A DNA stretch of 64,000 nucleotides from Actinomycetes bacterium. Its GTDB lineage: Bacteria > Actinomycetota > Actinomycetes > Nanopelagicales > Nanopelagicaceae. Positions 52,193 through 59,355 of the stretch are shown piece by piece (the stretch's first letter is position 1; the number at the start of each line of letters is the position of its first letter). A model generated the notes under the pieces. It saw only the letters and a program-made list of their open reading frames with translations. It was not told where the DNA came from and did no database searches. Location of the stretch: assembly GCA_023252155.1 (NCBI GenBank), contig JAHEXJ010000004.1, forward strand, positions 1 to 64,000, read 5' to 3'. Both the position numbers and the translations under genes were made by a program.

Positions 52193-53266
52193 TCAATGGG
52201 GAATTTTCGTTGCCCTTGTAAATTGTTTTGGCCATGTGGCGCGCTGGCCAAGTTCTTCAGATGCGGCCAAGGCCCATCGTGGGTTGCGAAGCATTTCTCG
52301 TGCGAGCATCACGGCGTCAGCTTTTCCAGAGGAGATGATCTCCTCTGCTTGATGAGCCTCTGTGATCACGCCCACTGCCGAAGTCGCGATCTGCGCCTTC
52401 TCGCGTATTTCGTTCGCGAATGGAACTTGGTAGCCGGGACCAACGGGAATTACAGCATTTGGCATGAGTCCCCCCGAAGACACATCTATAAGGTCGACGC
52501 CCAACTTCTTGAGTTCTGCGGCGAGAATTACTGATTGATCGATATCCCACCCGCCTTCAACCCAATCGGTAGCTGAAATTCTTACGAATAGGGGAGTTCC
52601 CTCCGGAATAACTTTTCGAACTCTCTGGACGACTTCGAGAAGGAATCGCATCCTTCCTTGAAGGCTTGCGCCATATTCATCAGTGCGTTGATTTGTTAAC
52701 GGTGAAAGGAATTGGTGCAGTAGATATCCGTGGGCTGCATGAATCTCAATGACGTCAAAGCCGACGCTTACCGCTCGCGATGCTGCCTCTCCGAAATGAT
52801 CCACGAGGGATACGATCTCAGTCGTCGAGAGCATGTGAGGTACTTGCATTCCGGTGAAGGGGATGGAACTGGCTGAAACGGTCTGCCAGCCACCTTCTTC
52901 TGGGGTGGCGATGAGATGGTCATTCCAAGGCAGCATTGTCGATCCTTTGCGACCTGCATGCGCAAGTTGAATGCCTATTTTCGATCCCATCGAATGCGCA
53001 AAATCAACTATGGGTTTGAATGCTTGTGCAAGATCATCGTTCCAAATGCCAGGACACCCGACAGAGATGCGTCCTTCGGGCACAACACCAGTGGCTTCGA
53101 CGAAAATTAGACCGGCACCACCCGTTGCGAAGGCTCCAAGATGAATCCGATGCCATTCCCCAATTAGCCCATTCTTCGCTGAGTACTGGCACATGGGGCT
53201 AACCCATGCTCGGTTGGGAATTGAGAGATCGCGAATTTTCATTTCTCGGAAGAGTGCGATTGGCAT
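52193..53266 (-). CDS. Old-yellow-enzyme family ene-reductase (YqjM type)
   Basis: 357 residues. MCQYSA near residue 26 has the redox-tuning Cys typical of YqjM. The catalytic [25 protein letters not shown] holds the His pair and Tyr, and the FMN-phosphate site is near the C-terminus ([15 protein letters not shown]). It reduces activated alkenes, such as enones and maleimides, using NADPH. AGGAG precedes the ATG. Its substrate in the cell is unknown. It stands apart from neighbouring operons. Confidence 0.9.
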   Translation of the reverse strand: [357 protein letters not shown]

Positions 53267-53350
53267 CTGGGGTAGCTCCTATTGGCAGTTTGTATTCGAC
53301 ACAAGTTTAACGTTCTTATGTGCTTAGAAATTCCACGCGCAGCAAGGGAG

Positions 53351-53356
53351 TATCTT
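53351..53356 (+). promoter_or_regulatory. -10 box of a probable leaderless mRNA (CopC gene)
   Basis: TATCTT, then 6 bases and the ATG at 53363. An AAGGGAG lies 12 bases before the ATG, a poor distance, so either a leaderless or a weak SD mode is possible. Confidence 0.45.
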
Positions 53357-53362
53357 GCATGC

Positions 53363-53908
53363 ATGAGATTGAGACGAGTCTTTGCGTTTGCCGTATTTCT
53401 CACATTCTTATGGCCCCCGTCTGCGCAGGCCCATGCTGAACTCGTTACTTCTAGTCCGCCAGTCGGTGCGCACCTAAATGCCTTGCCTTCACACGTTACG
53501 GTTACATTTGATGGAAATCTCTTAACCATTGGTGGGGCAAAGACAAACACTTTGATGGTCACTGATGCAAATGGGAACGAAGTCGATGCGAAGAATTCGC
53601 GCTTAAGCGGTGCGACTCTCACCGTTGATCTAAATCCTGTCTCCACCACGGGTGAATTCGTTGTAAGTTGGAGAGTCGTCTCAGGTGATGGACATCCTGA
53701 ACAAAGTTCTTACCGCTTCACGGTCAACAACCCCTCAGCAATAACTAGTCCGACCCCAACGCCTACGGCGTTGCCAACCCCAACCGCCACGGCCAACGGG
53801 CCGACTTTCTGGGCTCGGTATGGAACCCGAGTCCTCTTGGTCTTCGGTTTGGTAATAGCCATCGGCATATGGATTGGTTTCGAGCGCGCTCGCAGAAAAG
53901 CGCGGTAG
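53363..53908 (+). CDS. copC: CopC-domain copper-binding membrane-anchored protein
   Basis: 181 residues. A signal peptide (residues 1-23, ending PPSAQA) leaves His24 as the mature N-terminus in HAELVTSSPP. With Asp109 and His111 in GDGHPEQ it forms the classical Cu(II) site of CopC. After a Pro/Thr-rich linker (residues 133-148), a membrane helix near 157-174 anchors it, leaving the copper site outside. No CopD gene is adjacent. It likely binds or buffers copper at the cell surface. Confidence 0.88.
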   Translation: MRLRRVFAFAVFLTFLWPPSAQAHAELVTSSPPVGAHLNALPSHVTVTFDGNLLTIGGAKTNTLMVTDANGNEVDAKNSRLSGATLTVDLNPVSTTGEFVVSWRVVSGDGHPEQSSYRFTVNNPSAITSPTPTPTALPTPTATANGPTFWARYGTRVLLVFGLVIAIGIWIGFERARRKAR

Positions 53909-53942
53909 GTTACAAGTTCTGCAATTACGGAGGTAGGTACAG

Positions 53943-54923
53943 ATGCAAACGCGAAAATTAGGCCAAGGGCTTGAAGTTTCAGCAGAGGGCCTTGGATGCA
54001 TGGGCATGAGTGATTTCTATGGCGTGAGGGATGAAGATAAAGCTATCGAGGTCATCCACCATGCTTTAGATCGGGGGATTAACTTCCTAGATACGGCCGA
54101 CATGTACGGCCCATTCACCAACGAGATTCTCGTTGGGAAGGCAATAAAATCACGGCGCGACAAAGTCGTTGTTGCAACGAAATTTGGAAATGAGCGGGAC
54201 GAGACTGGACGTTTCATTGGGGTTAACGGTCACCCAGATTATGTCCGTAAAGCGTGCGATGCCTCTCTTCGTCGGCTCAACATTGAATACATCGACCTTT
54301 ACTACCAACATCGTGTGGATGTGACGGTTCCGATCGAGGATACGTGGGGAGCAATGAAAGCGCTCGTTGAGAGCGGAAAAGTCCGCCATCTTGGCATTTC
54401 AGAGGCGGCGCCTGACACCATCCGAAAAGCCAATGCCGTGCACCCGATTACTGCAGTGCAGTCTGAGTTGTCTTTGTGGACAAGGGATGTGGAAGACAAT
54501 GGCGTTTTGACTACCGTTCGCGAACTTGGAATCGGATTTGTTGCTTACTCACCCCTTGGTCGTGGCTTCCTCTCGGGCAAGTTCCGAACGATCGATGACC
54601 TTGATGCGAACGATAGTCGACGCGCACATCCGCGCTTTCAAGGCGAAAATTTCGCAAAGAATCTCGAGCTGGTAGAGCGAGTCAAGAGGATCGCAGATGA
54701 AAAGGGCGTTACATCAAGTCAACTTGCCCTCGCATGGGTATTGGCGCAAGGCGACGACATCGTTCCGATTCCAGGTACAAAGAATGTTAAGTACCTTGAT
54801 GAGAACATAGCCGCCCTCGATATTGAATTGAGCGACGAGGAGCTAAATCGGATAGACGATGCAGCGCCCATCGGGGTGACAGCCGGCGATCGCTATCCGA
54901 ATATGAGCAACGTCAATCTTTAG
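53943..54923 (+). CDS. Aldo/keto reductase
   Basis: 326 residues. The catalytic tetrad is visible: Asp in FLDTADMYG with its Tyr, Lys in VVVATKFG and His in YYQHRVD. The C-terminal [16 protein letters not shown] binds the 2'-phosphate of NADPH. It belongs to the YajO-type AKR subfamily and reduces aldehydes or ketones. A strong GGAGG precedes the ATG. It may detoxify reactive carbonyls; the substrate is unknown. Confidence 0.9.
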   Translation: MQTRKLGQGLEVSAEGLGCMGMSDFYGVRDEDKAIEVIHHALDRGINFLDTADMYGPFTNEILVGKAIKSRRDKVVVATKFGNERDETGRFIGVNGHPDYVRKACDASLRRLNIEYIDLYYQHRVDVTVPIEDTWGAMKALVESGKVRHLGISEAAPDTIRKANAVHPITAVQSELSLWTRDVEDNGVLTTVRELGIGFVAYSPLGRGFLSGKFRTIDDLDANDSRRAHPRFQGENFAKNLELVERVKRIADEKGVTSSQLALAWVLAQGDDIVPIPGTKNVKYLDENIAALDIELSDEELNRIDDAAPIGVTAGDRYPNMSNVNL

Positions 54924-54934
54924 CTAAGGATGAA

Positions 54935-55360
54935 TTACGAATTTACGTAATCGCTAAGAGCTTTGCGTTCGTCGTCGAGTTCGGTGATGTGGGCTTTCAC
55001 TACATCGCCGATAGAAATAATCGAGACTAGATGCTTGTCGGCGTCGACTACTGGAATATGTCGAACACGACGTTCGGTCATGATTGTCATCAACTCGGCA
55101 ACCGTTGCGTTGGTATCGCATGTTACGACGTCGACCGTCATGAGGTCCCGAACGTGCATGCCTACTAGTCGATCAAGTTTTCCAGGCATAGCCCTGACGA
55201 CGTCACGTTCTGAAACGATGCCTTCGATTTTGCGTCCATCGGGAGAAACCACCAGCGCGCCAACATGATGCACGTTGAGCGCGTTCACCAAATCGTGAAC
55301 ACTCGCGCTCGGTGAAATAGTTTCGACTCTTTTTCCTGCTATCAGTGCACTGATCTTCAT
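54935..55360 (-). CDS. CBS-domain pair protein
   Basis: 141 residues made of two CBS motifs (VNALNVHHVGALVVSPDG and AELMTIMTERRVRHIPVVDAD). Each motif ends in a GIVSERDVVRA or VSIISIGDVVKA segment. Such stand-alone CBS pairs sense adenosine nucleotides and may act on a partner protein. GGAGG precedes the ATG. No catalytic domain is attached. The function of its partner is unknown. Confidence 0.9.
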   Translation of the reverse strand: MKISALIAGKRVETISPSASVHDLVNALNVHHVGALVVSPDGRKIEGIVSERDVVRAMPGKLDRLVGMHVRDLMTVDVVTCDTNATVAELMTIMTERRVRHIPVVDADKHLVSIISIGDVVKAHITELDDERKALSDYVNS

Positions 55361-55398
55361 CGCGCCTCCTCTGATGGACCTGATTGCATACTGCTCCC

Positions 55399-56826
55399 CT
55401 ACGCGCCCACATTCAAGAGGTAGTCAACTGCCTCTGCTGCACTCCATCCTCCTGGATGGGTTTTGAGCAATTCACGTGCGCCTCCCAGGTCTGCGCCGAG
55501 GGTGATTAGTGGCGGCTCGACGTAACCGTCTGGACGTGTTTGCCCCAGTCCAATATTCGACATAAGAGCGTTGCATAAGCATTTTCTATCGACGAGTTGA
55601 GCCTCGTCACCGCCCTTGCGAATGTAAACATGAGAAGGCTCGGACGGACATCGGTAACCCACAACTCCCGGGGATCTCTCGTAAGGGACACGGAGGTAGC
55701 CAAGATCGCAAAGACGTGGTCGTGCCTCGTAGACCTCTTTGTCTGAAAGAGTGTCGGGCAAAGTCGCAACCTTGAATGGGAATCCAGTTGGCGAGGCCAA
55801 TGGATCGGTGCGGACAACCAAATCACCGGAGGCGAGATTGTCCATGAGTTGTTGGCGAAGAGATGGTTCAAGTCCAGATTCTTCCGCCAAGGAAAAGATT
55901 GTTCCCACTTGGACTCCAGCCGCACCGACTTCTAGTGCAATCCGAACCTGCTCTGGAGTTGCTTGTCCGCCCGCCAACCAAAATGGAAGACCTACCATCG
56001 CAACCTTTGCGACGTCGGCAATGTCTCTCGGCCCAAAGATGGGTTGCCCGGTGTCGTCCAAAATCATTGTTCCGCGAGGCGGGGCGTTATGACCGCCAGC
56101 GGTGAATCCTTCGACGATGAATCCGTCTGGCCTAGTAAGTAGATCTTTTGCTAGATATGTGGCCAAGACATGCGCCGAAACGATTGCAAGGAATTTTGGT
56201 CGACGCGGCGGCGGTACAGCGATACCGGTGAAAGTCTTTGGATAGAAAATTTCCTTGTACGGCTCAGTTCCGCCATCAACGTGAACGTTGAGAGATGCCG
56301 GCTTGTTTTCCGACAAGAGATTAAGCAGGTTAGGGATTTCCGCGGGAATTCCAGCCCCCATCAGAACGTAATCAACGCCTGCAAGCATTGCCCCGTACGC
56401 AGCGCTCGGAGTGGCCATCTGAATCTTCTCGAGAAAATTGACCCCAATGAGTCCGTCGTGACCTTCCTTCGCCAGCCAAACTTCGACGAAGTTTGAACAG
56501 ACCCAGAGTTCAAGAGCATCCTTCGACGGACGAAGACTGAGTTTTGGAATGGGAATGAACGGGTCGCCATGTCGACCTTCGGGTCGGAAATATTTCGCTT
56601 CAACGCGCTGGGCGATCTCTGGGACAGGAAAAGCGGCAAGGGCTCGGCGGACATCTCCGCCGATATCGCCTTCTTGGAGTCGTCTTGCGATGACTGCATC
56701 GATGGCAGTGCCTGAAACAACGCCCAATTGACCGGTCATCGAGACCGCTTTGGCCAGTTTCCAGGAAGATACGGCGATACCCATTCCGCCTTGGATGACG
56801 ACGGGCAGGCTCTGGGTATTTCTCAC
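55399..56826 (-). CDS. Nitronate monooxygenase-like flavoprotein with C-terminal cysteine-rich region
   Basis: 475 residues. The N-terminal VVIQGGMGIAVSSWKLAKAV, the NVHVDGG segment and the C-terminal GFTAGGHNAPPRG are 2-nitropropane-dioxygenase/FMN-binding motifs. Residues about 390-450 contain several cysteines (RLCDLGYLR, GYRCPSEP, DRKCLCNALM), a region found in a subset of long homologues. The family oxidises alkyl nitronates or acts in polyketide biosynthesis (PfaD). The GTG start at 56826 has TACGCT six bases upstream. Substrate unknown. Confidence 0.8.
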   Translation of the reverse strand: MRNTQSLPVVIQGGMGIAVSSWKLAKAVSMTGQLGVVSGTAIDAVIARRLQEGDIGGDVRRALAAFPVPEIAQRVEAKYFRPEGRHGDPFIPIPKLSLRPSKDALELWVCSNFVEVWLAKEGHDGLIGVNFLEKIQMATPSAAYGAMLAGVDYVLMGAGIPAEIPNLLNLLSENKPASLNVHVDGGTEPYKEIFYPKTFTGIAVPPPRRPKFLAIVSAHVLATYLAKDLLTRPDGFIVEGFTAGGHNAPPRGTMILDDTGQPIFGPRDIADVAKVAMVGLPFWLAGGQATPEQVRIALEVGAAGVQVGTIFSLAEESGLEPSLRQQLMDNLASGDLVVRTDPLASPTGFPFKVATLPDTLSDKEVYEARPRLCDLGYLRVPYERSPGVVGYRCPSEPSHVYIRKGGDEAQLVDRKCLCNALMSNIGLGQTRPDGYVEPPLITLGADLGGARELLKTHPGGWSAAEAVDYLLNVGA

Positions 56827-56832
56827 ACGGTC

Positions 56833-56838
56833 AGCGTA
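56833..56838 (-). promoter_or_regulatory. -10 box of a probable leaderless mRNA (flavoprotein gene)
   Basis: TACGCT on the minus strand, then 6 bases and the GTG at 56826. The hexamer and spacing equal those of the Mg-ATPase gene. Confidence 0.5.
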
Positions 56839-56931
56839 TAGGACTTGAAAAGTCTTGCCCTACCTAGGGTCATTCTCGCGCAAATCTTCGTGCCGAGGGG
56901 TGCCGCTCGGGCAGATTCTCGGGGAAATCGA

Positions 56932-56937
56932 TACTGT
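56932..56937 (+). promoter_or_regulatory. -10 box of a probable leaderless mRNA (propeller gene)
   Basis: TACTGT, then 8 bases and the GTG at 56946. No ribosome site lies between. Confidence 0.35.
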
Positions 56938-56945
56938 CACCTCTT

Positions 56946-57968
56946 GTGAAGACCAAATCAATCGTCAGAAGCTCGCTTTCAATTTTAATCGCAGGTTCAG
57001 TTCTTGCCCTCGCGGCCAGCGCAAATGCCGCAACCACCTTTAAATCCGACCCAACTGCTCTCCCAGGCCCGATCATGATTGCCGATGAAGGCAACAATCG
57101 CATCGTGGTTGTTGACCCTTCCGGAACTCCGCGGTGGATATTTCCGCAGAAAGGAGATCTCAAGCCGGGACAAACTTTCCGAACTCCTGATGACGTCTTC
57201 CTATCGCCCGATGGCAAATCGATCATCGCCACTGAGTCAGAGCATCAGATGGTGAGCATCATCGATATCGCAACCAAGAAGATCACTTTTGAATATGGTG
57301 TTGCAGGTCAAGGTTCACGCGCAAAGGGACATCTCAATAATCCCGATGACGCCATGATGCTCCCCGATGGCAGGTTGATCATTGCTGACATTAAGAATTG
57401 CCGGATCCTTTTCTTGGATCCGAAAACACGAAAAACAACTCAACTTGGTAAGACCGGAACGTGTTACCACAATCCGCCCAAGACCTTCGGTAGTCCAAAC
57501 GGCGCCTTCCCGATGCAAGATGGCCGTTTTCTCGTAACAGAAATTAACGGCGATTGGGTGAGTGCCATGTCCATCGACGGAAAGATTTCTTGGTCGGTGC
57601 ACGCGCCCGGAATCGCTTATCCATCAGACACAAACGAGATATCGCCAAACGTTTATGTGACGGTAGATTTCAGTAAGCCTGGCGCGATAATTACTTTCAA
57701 TTCGAAGGGGAAGTTGCTCTGGAAATACAAGCCGACGGGATCGGCCGCACTTGACCACACTTCGTTGGCTACCGGACTTCCTAATGGGAAAATCATTGCT
57801 AACGATGACGCAAACAATCGCGTGATCGTCGTTGACCCCAAGACGAAGAAAGTTGTCTGGCAATACGGACACAAAGGAGTCAAGGGCTCAGCCCCCGGAT
57901 ATCTCAATAATCCAGATGGTCTAGAACTCATTCCCGCCACCGCTCTGGTTAATTTCAAACTTTCATAG
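56946..57968 (+). CDS. Secreted NHL/beta-propeller protein
   Basis: 340 residues with a signal peptide (SLSILIAGSVLALAASANAA). Repeated sheets follow the pattern of DEGNNRIVVVDPSG, KNCRILFLDPKTRK and DANNRVIVVDPKTK, with a final YLNNPDGLELI. Five to six NHL-like blades are visible. Such secreted propellers bind ligands or protein surfaces; no catalytic residues are evident. The GTG start is chosen because the signal peptide begins there. It is followed by a long inverted repeat. Confidence 0.8.
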   Translation: MKTKSIVRSSLSILIAGSVLALAASANAATTFKSDPTALPGPIMIADEGNNRIVVVDPSGTPRWIFPQKGDLKPGQTFRTPDDVFLSPDGKSIIATESEHQMVSIIDIATKKITFEYGVAGQGSRAKGHLNNPDDAMMLPDGRLIIADIKNCRILFLDPKTRKTTQLGKTGTCYHNPPKTFGSPNGAFPMQDGRFLVTEINGDWVSAMSIDGKISWSVHAPGIAYPSDTNEISPNVYVTVDFSKPGAIITFNSKGKLLWKYKPTGSAALDHTSLATGLPNGKIIANDDANNRVIVVDPKTKKVVWQYGHKGVKGSAPGYLNNPDGLELIPATALVNFKLS

Positions 57969-57989
57969 CCGGCGCTCTCAAAGGCGAAC

Positions 57990-58022
57990 GCGAGGGCCAT
58001 ACCAATTGGTTATGGCACTCGC
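57990..58022 (+). terminator. Inverted repeat after the propeller gene
   Basis: Arms GCGAGGGCCATA and TATGGCACTCGC pair with one mismatch around a short loop that is itself palindromic (CCAATTGG). It has no T-run, so it may be a terminator for the upstream gene or for both directions. Between 58023 and 58193 two further short hairpins are seen (ATCCTC/GAGGAT at 58046-58079 and CACCT/AGGTG at 58095-58108), without a gene. Confidence 0.5.
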
Positions 58023-58193
58023 GTCCGGATCAGATGGTTTAAGTCATCCTCATATCTTCGGAGAGTGAGAGACGAGGATTAACCACCACATACACACCTT
58101 CGCAGGTGCATCACTAATCATGCGCTCGCAAATATGAGTCTGCTATATATATGGCGAGTGGCAACCCTAAATCCCTACAACAAAGTGCCCTTA

Positions 58194-58418
58194 CTATTTT
58201 TTATAGGAGCGGATTTTCTTTCCTGTAAATGGCATGTGAAACAGCGGTGCGAATACGCAGACGTCGAATACTCCGGCTAGTAGTGGTAGCGCTCCGATTA
58301 CCGCGATTACATAGCCGCTCGTAGATTTCATCGAAATTCCAATTCCGATGAGAACGGCTCCAGCAATTACTCGCAAGATTCGACCCATACTACTGGCCAT
58401 AAATTGTGAGAATTTCAT
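58194..58418 (-). CDS. Small membrane protein of the DUF2892 (YgaP-TM) family
   Basis: 74 residues with two adjacent membrane helices; the second begins YVIAVIGALPLLAGVFDVC and continues into VFAPLF. The CVFAPLF motif and lengths match the membrane part of the sulfur-transfer rhodanese YgaP. Its ATG comes two bases after the upstream stop codon. The family is often attached to or next to rhodanese, consistent with the sulfur genes here. It may move sulfane compounds across the membrane (inference). Confidence 0.78.
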   Translation of the reverse strand: MKFSQFMASSMGRILRVIAGAVLIGIGISMKSTSGYVIAVIGALPLLAGVFDVCVFAPLFHMPFTGKKIRSYKK

Positions 58419-58419
58419 G

Positions 58420-58908
58420 TTAAGCCCACTTTCCTTTGGTTTTGTTGGTCTTAGGACTGATAGAACAGTTGGATTCACCCAATATGCGTTTGCGCGTCGC
58501 AAAGAGGAGCAATGCAATTCCGGCAGTTGCCAAGTACGGTTGAACTGGCGCAAAGAATTTGACGGCACCTGTGGCCCCCAGAGCCAATAGCGCCACCTTG
58601 TTGCAAACTGGGCAACCAATGGCGATAAAACTGAAGAATCCGCCTAGCCCCCCAATTTTTAGTGATCGGTCTTCCCGGATGACGGGATCTATGCTGATGT
58701 AGGTCGCCACCAAGAGACCGGTAAGAATTGACGTGATAACCAAGACTGGTATCGACCAGGAAGTTACTGATACTGAACGACCGAAAAATGGTGTGGGTAT
58801 AACTGCGGTGGGAATTCCGATTACTAAGGCGCTAAGAACAGCGGTTGAAATCGCAGTGACCAATCGCCGCAGCGGCCAATTAAGCACAGTGGTCAGGCAA
58901 TTGGGCAC
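58420..58908 (-). CDS. Membrane protein with an intramembrane GCPVCNK (CxxC) motif
   Basis: 162 residues with four predicted helices (about 18-36, 52-72, 86-110 and 124-138). Cys99 and Cys102 lie in GCPVCNK inside or at the end of the third helix. The GTG at 58908 is chosen because AGGGAG lies upstream; the open frame to 59229 is antisense to the thioredoxin gene. No family name is recognised. The divergent thioredoxin and shared operator suggest it relays electrons or sulfur through the membrane (inference). Confidence 0.65.
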   Translation of the reverse strand: MPNCLTTVLNWPLRRLVTAISTAVLSALVIGIPTAVIPTPFFGRSVSVTSWSIPVLVITSILTGLLVATYISIDPVIREDRSLKIGGLGGFFSFIAIGCPVCNKVALLALGATGAVKFFAPVQPYLATAGIALLLFATRKRILGESNCSISPKTNKTKGKWA

Positions 58909-58958
58909 CGTTGTCTCCCTGCATTTAGCCCGATTTTGAATAGCAGGGAAAGTATATG

Positions 58959-58974
58959 ATACCCTAGGGGGTAT
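58959..58974 (+). promoter_or_regulatory. Candidate CsoR/CstR-family operator, thioredoxin gene
   Basis: ATACCCTAGGGGGTAT overlaps the first two bases of the thioredoxin start codon, directly after a TATGAT -10 box (58955-58960). A repressor here would block transcription in one direction and could also affect the divergent membrane-protein genes. Confidence 0.65.
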
Positions 58975-59332
58975 GTCCACACTCAAACTTACCTCTGACG
59001 AATTTGAAAAAGTTATCTCCAAAGACGGCATCGTGCTGGTCGATTTTTGGGCAGCCTGGTGCGGGCCGTGCCGAATGTTTGGTCCGATCTTTGAAAAGGC
59101 TTCAGAAGAATATCCTGAGATTGTCTTCGCCAAAGTTGATACAGAAGAAGAGCAGCAGCTCTCAGGCTCACTCGGAATCTCTTCAATTCCCACGCTCATG
59201 GCGTTTAGGGATGGAATATTGCTTTTCAATCAAGCTGGCGCTCTTCCCGCTTCGAGTCTCGAGCAATTAATAAAGGCGCTACAAGAGGTCAATATGGAAG
59301 AAGTTCGGACTAAAATCGAAGCAGAGAAGTAA
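58973..59332 (+). CDS. Thioredoxin
   Basis: 119 residues. The active site WCGPC carries Cys30 and Cys33, preceded by VLVDFWAAW, and the cis-Pro segment SSIPTLMAFRDG follows, so it is a full thioredoxin. The final 25 residues (LQEVNMEEVRTKIEAEK) form a helical tail. It reduces disulfides or persulfides in the cytoplasm. The CstR-type operator overlaps its start, and it lies 23 bases before the second SQR gene, so it probably serves sulfur metabolism there rather than general reduction. Confidence 0.93.
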   Translation: MSTLKLTSDEFEKVISKDGIVLVDFWAAWCGPCRMFGPIFEKASEEYPEIVFAKVDTEEEQQLSGSLGISSIPTLMAFRDGILLFNQAGALPASSLEQLIKALQEVNMEEVRTKIEAEK

Positions 59333-59355
59333 ATTGCCGTAAGGGGAGTTGTCTC

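Noticed and set aside
53282-53362. Upstream start for the CopC protein at 53282
   Set aside because: It would bury the signal peptide behind 27 residues; the ATG at 53363 gives a standard signal peptide and a His at the mature end.
58909-59229. N-terminal extension of the GCPVCNK membrane protein, antisense to thioredoxin
   Set aside because: The extra 107 residues are not hydrophobic, run fully against the thioredoxin gene and lack a start region; the GTG at 58908 has a ribosome site.
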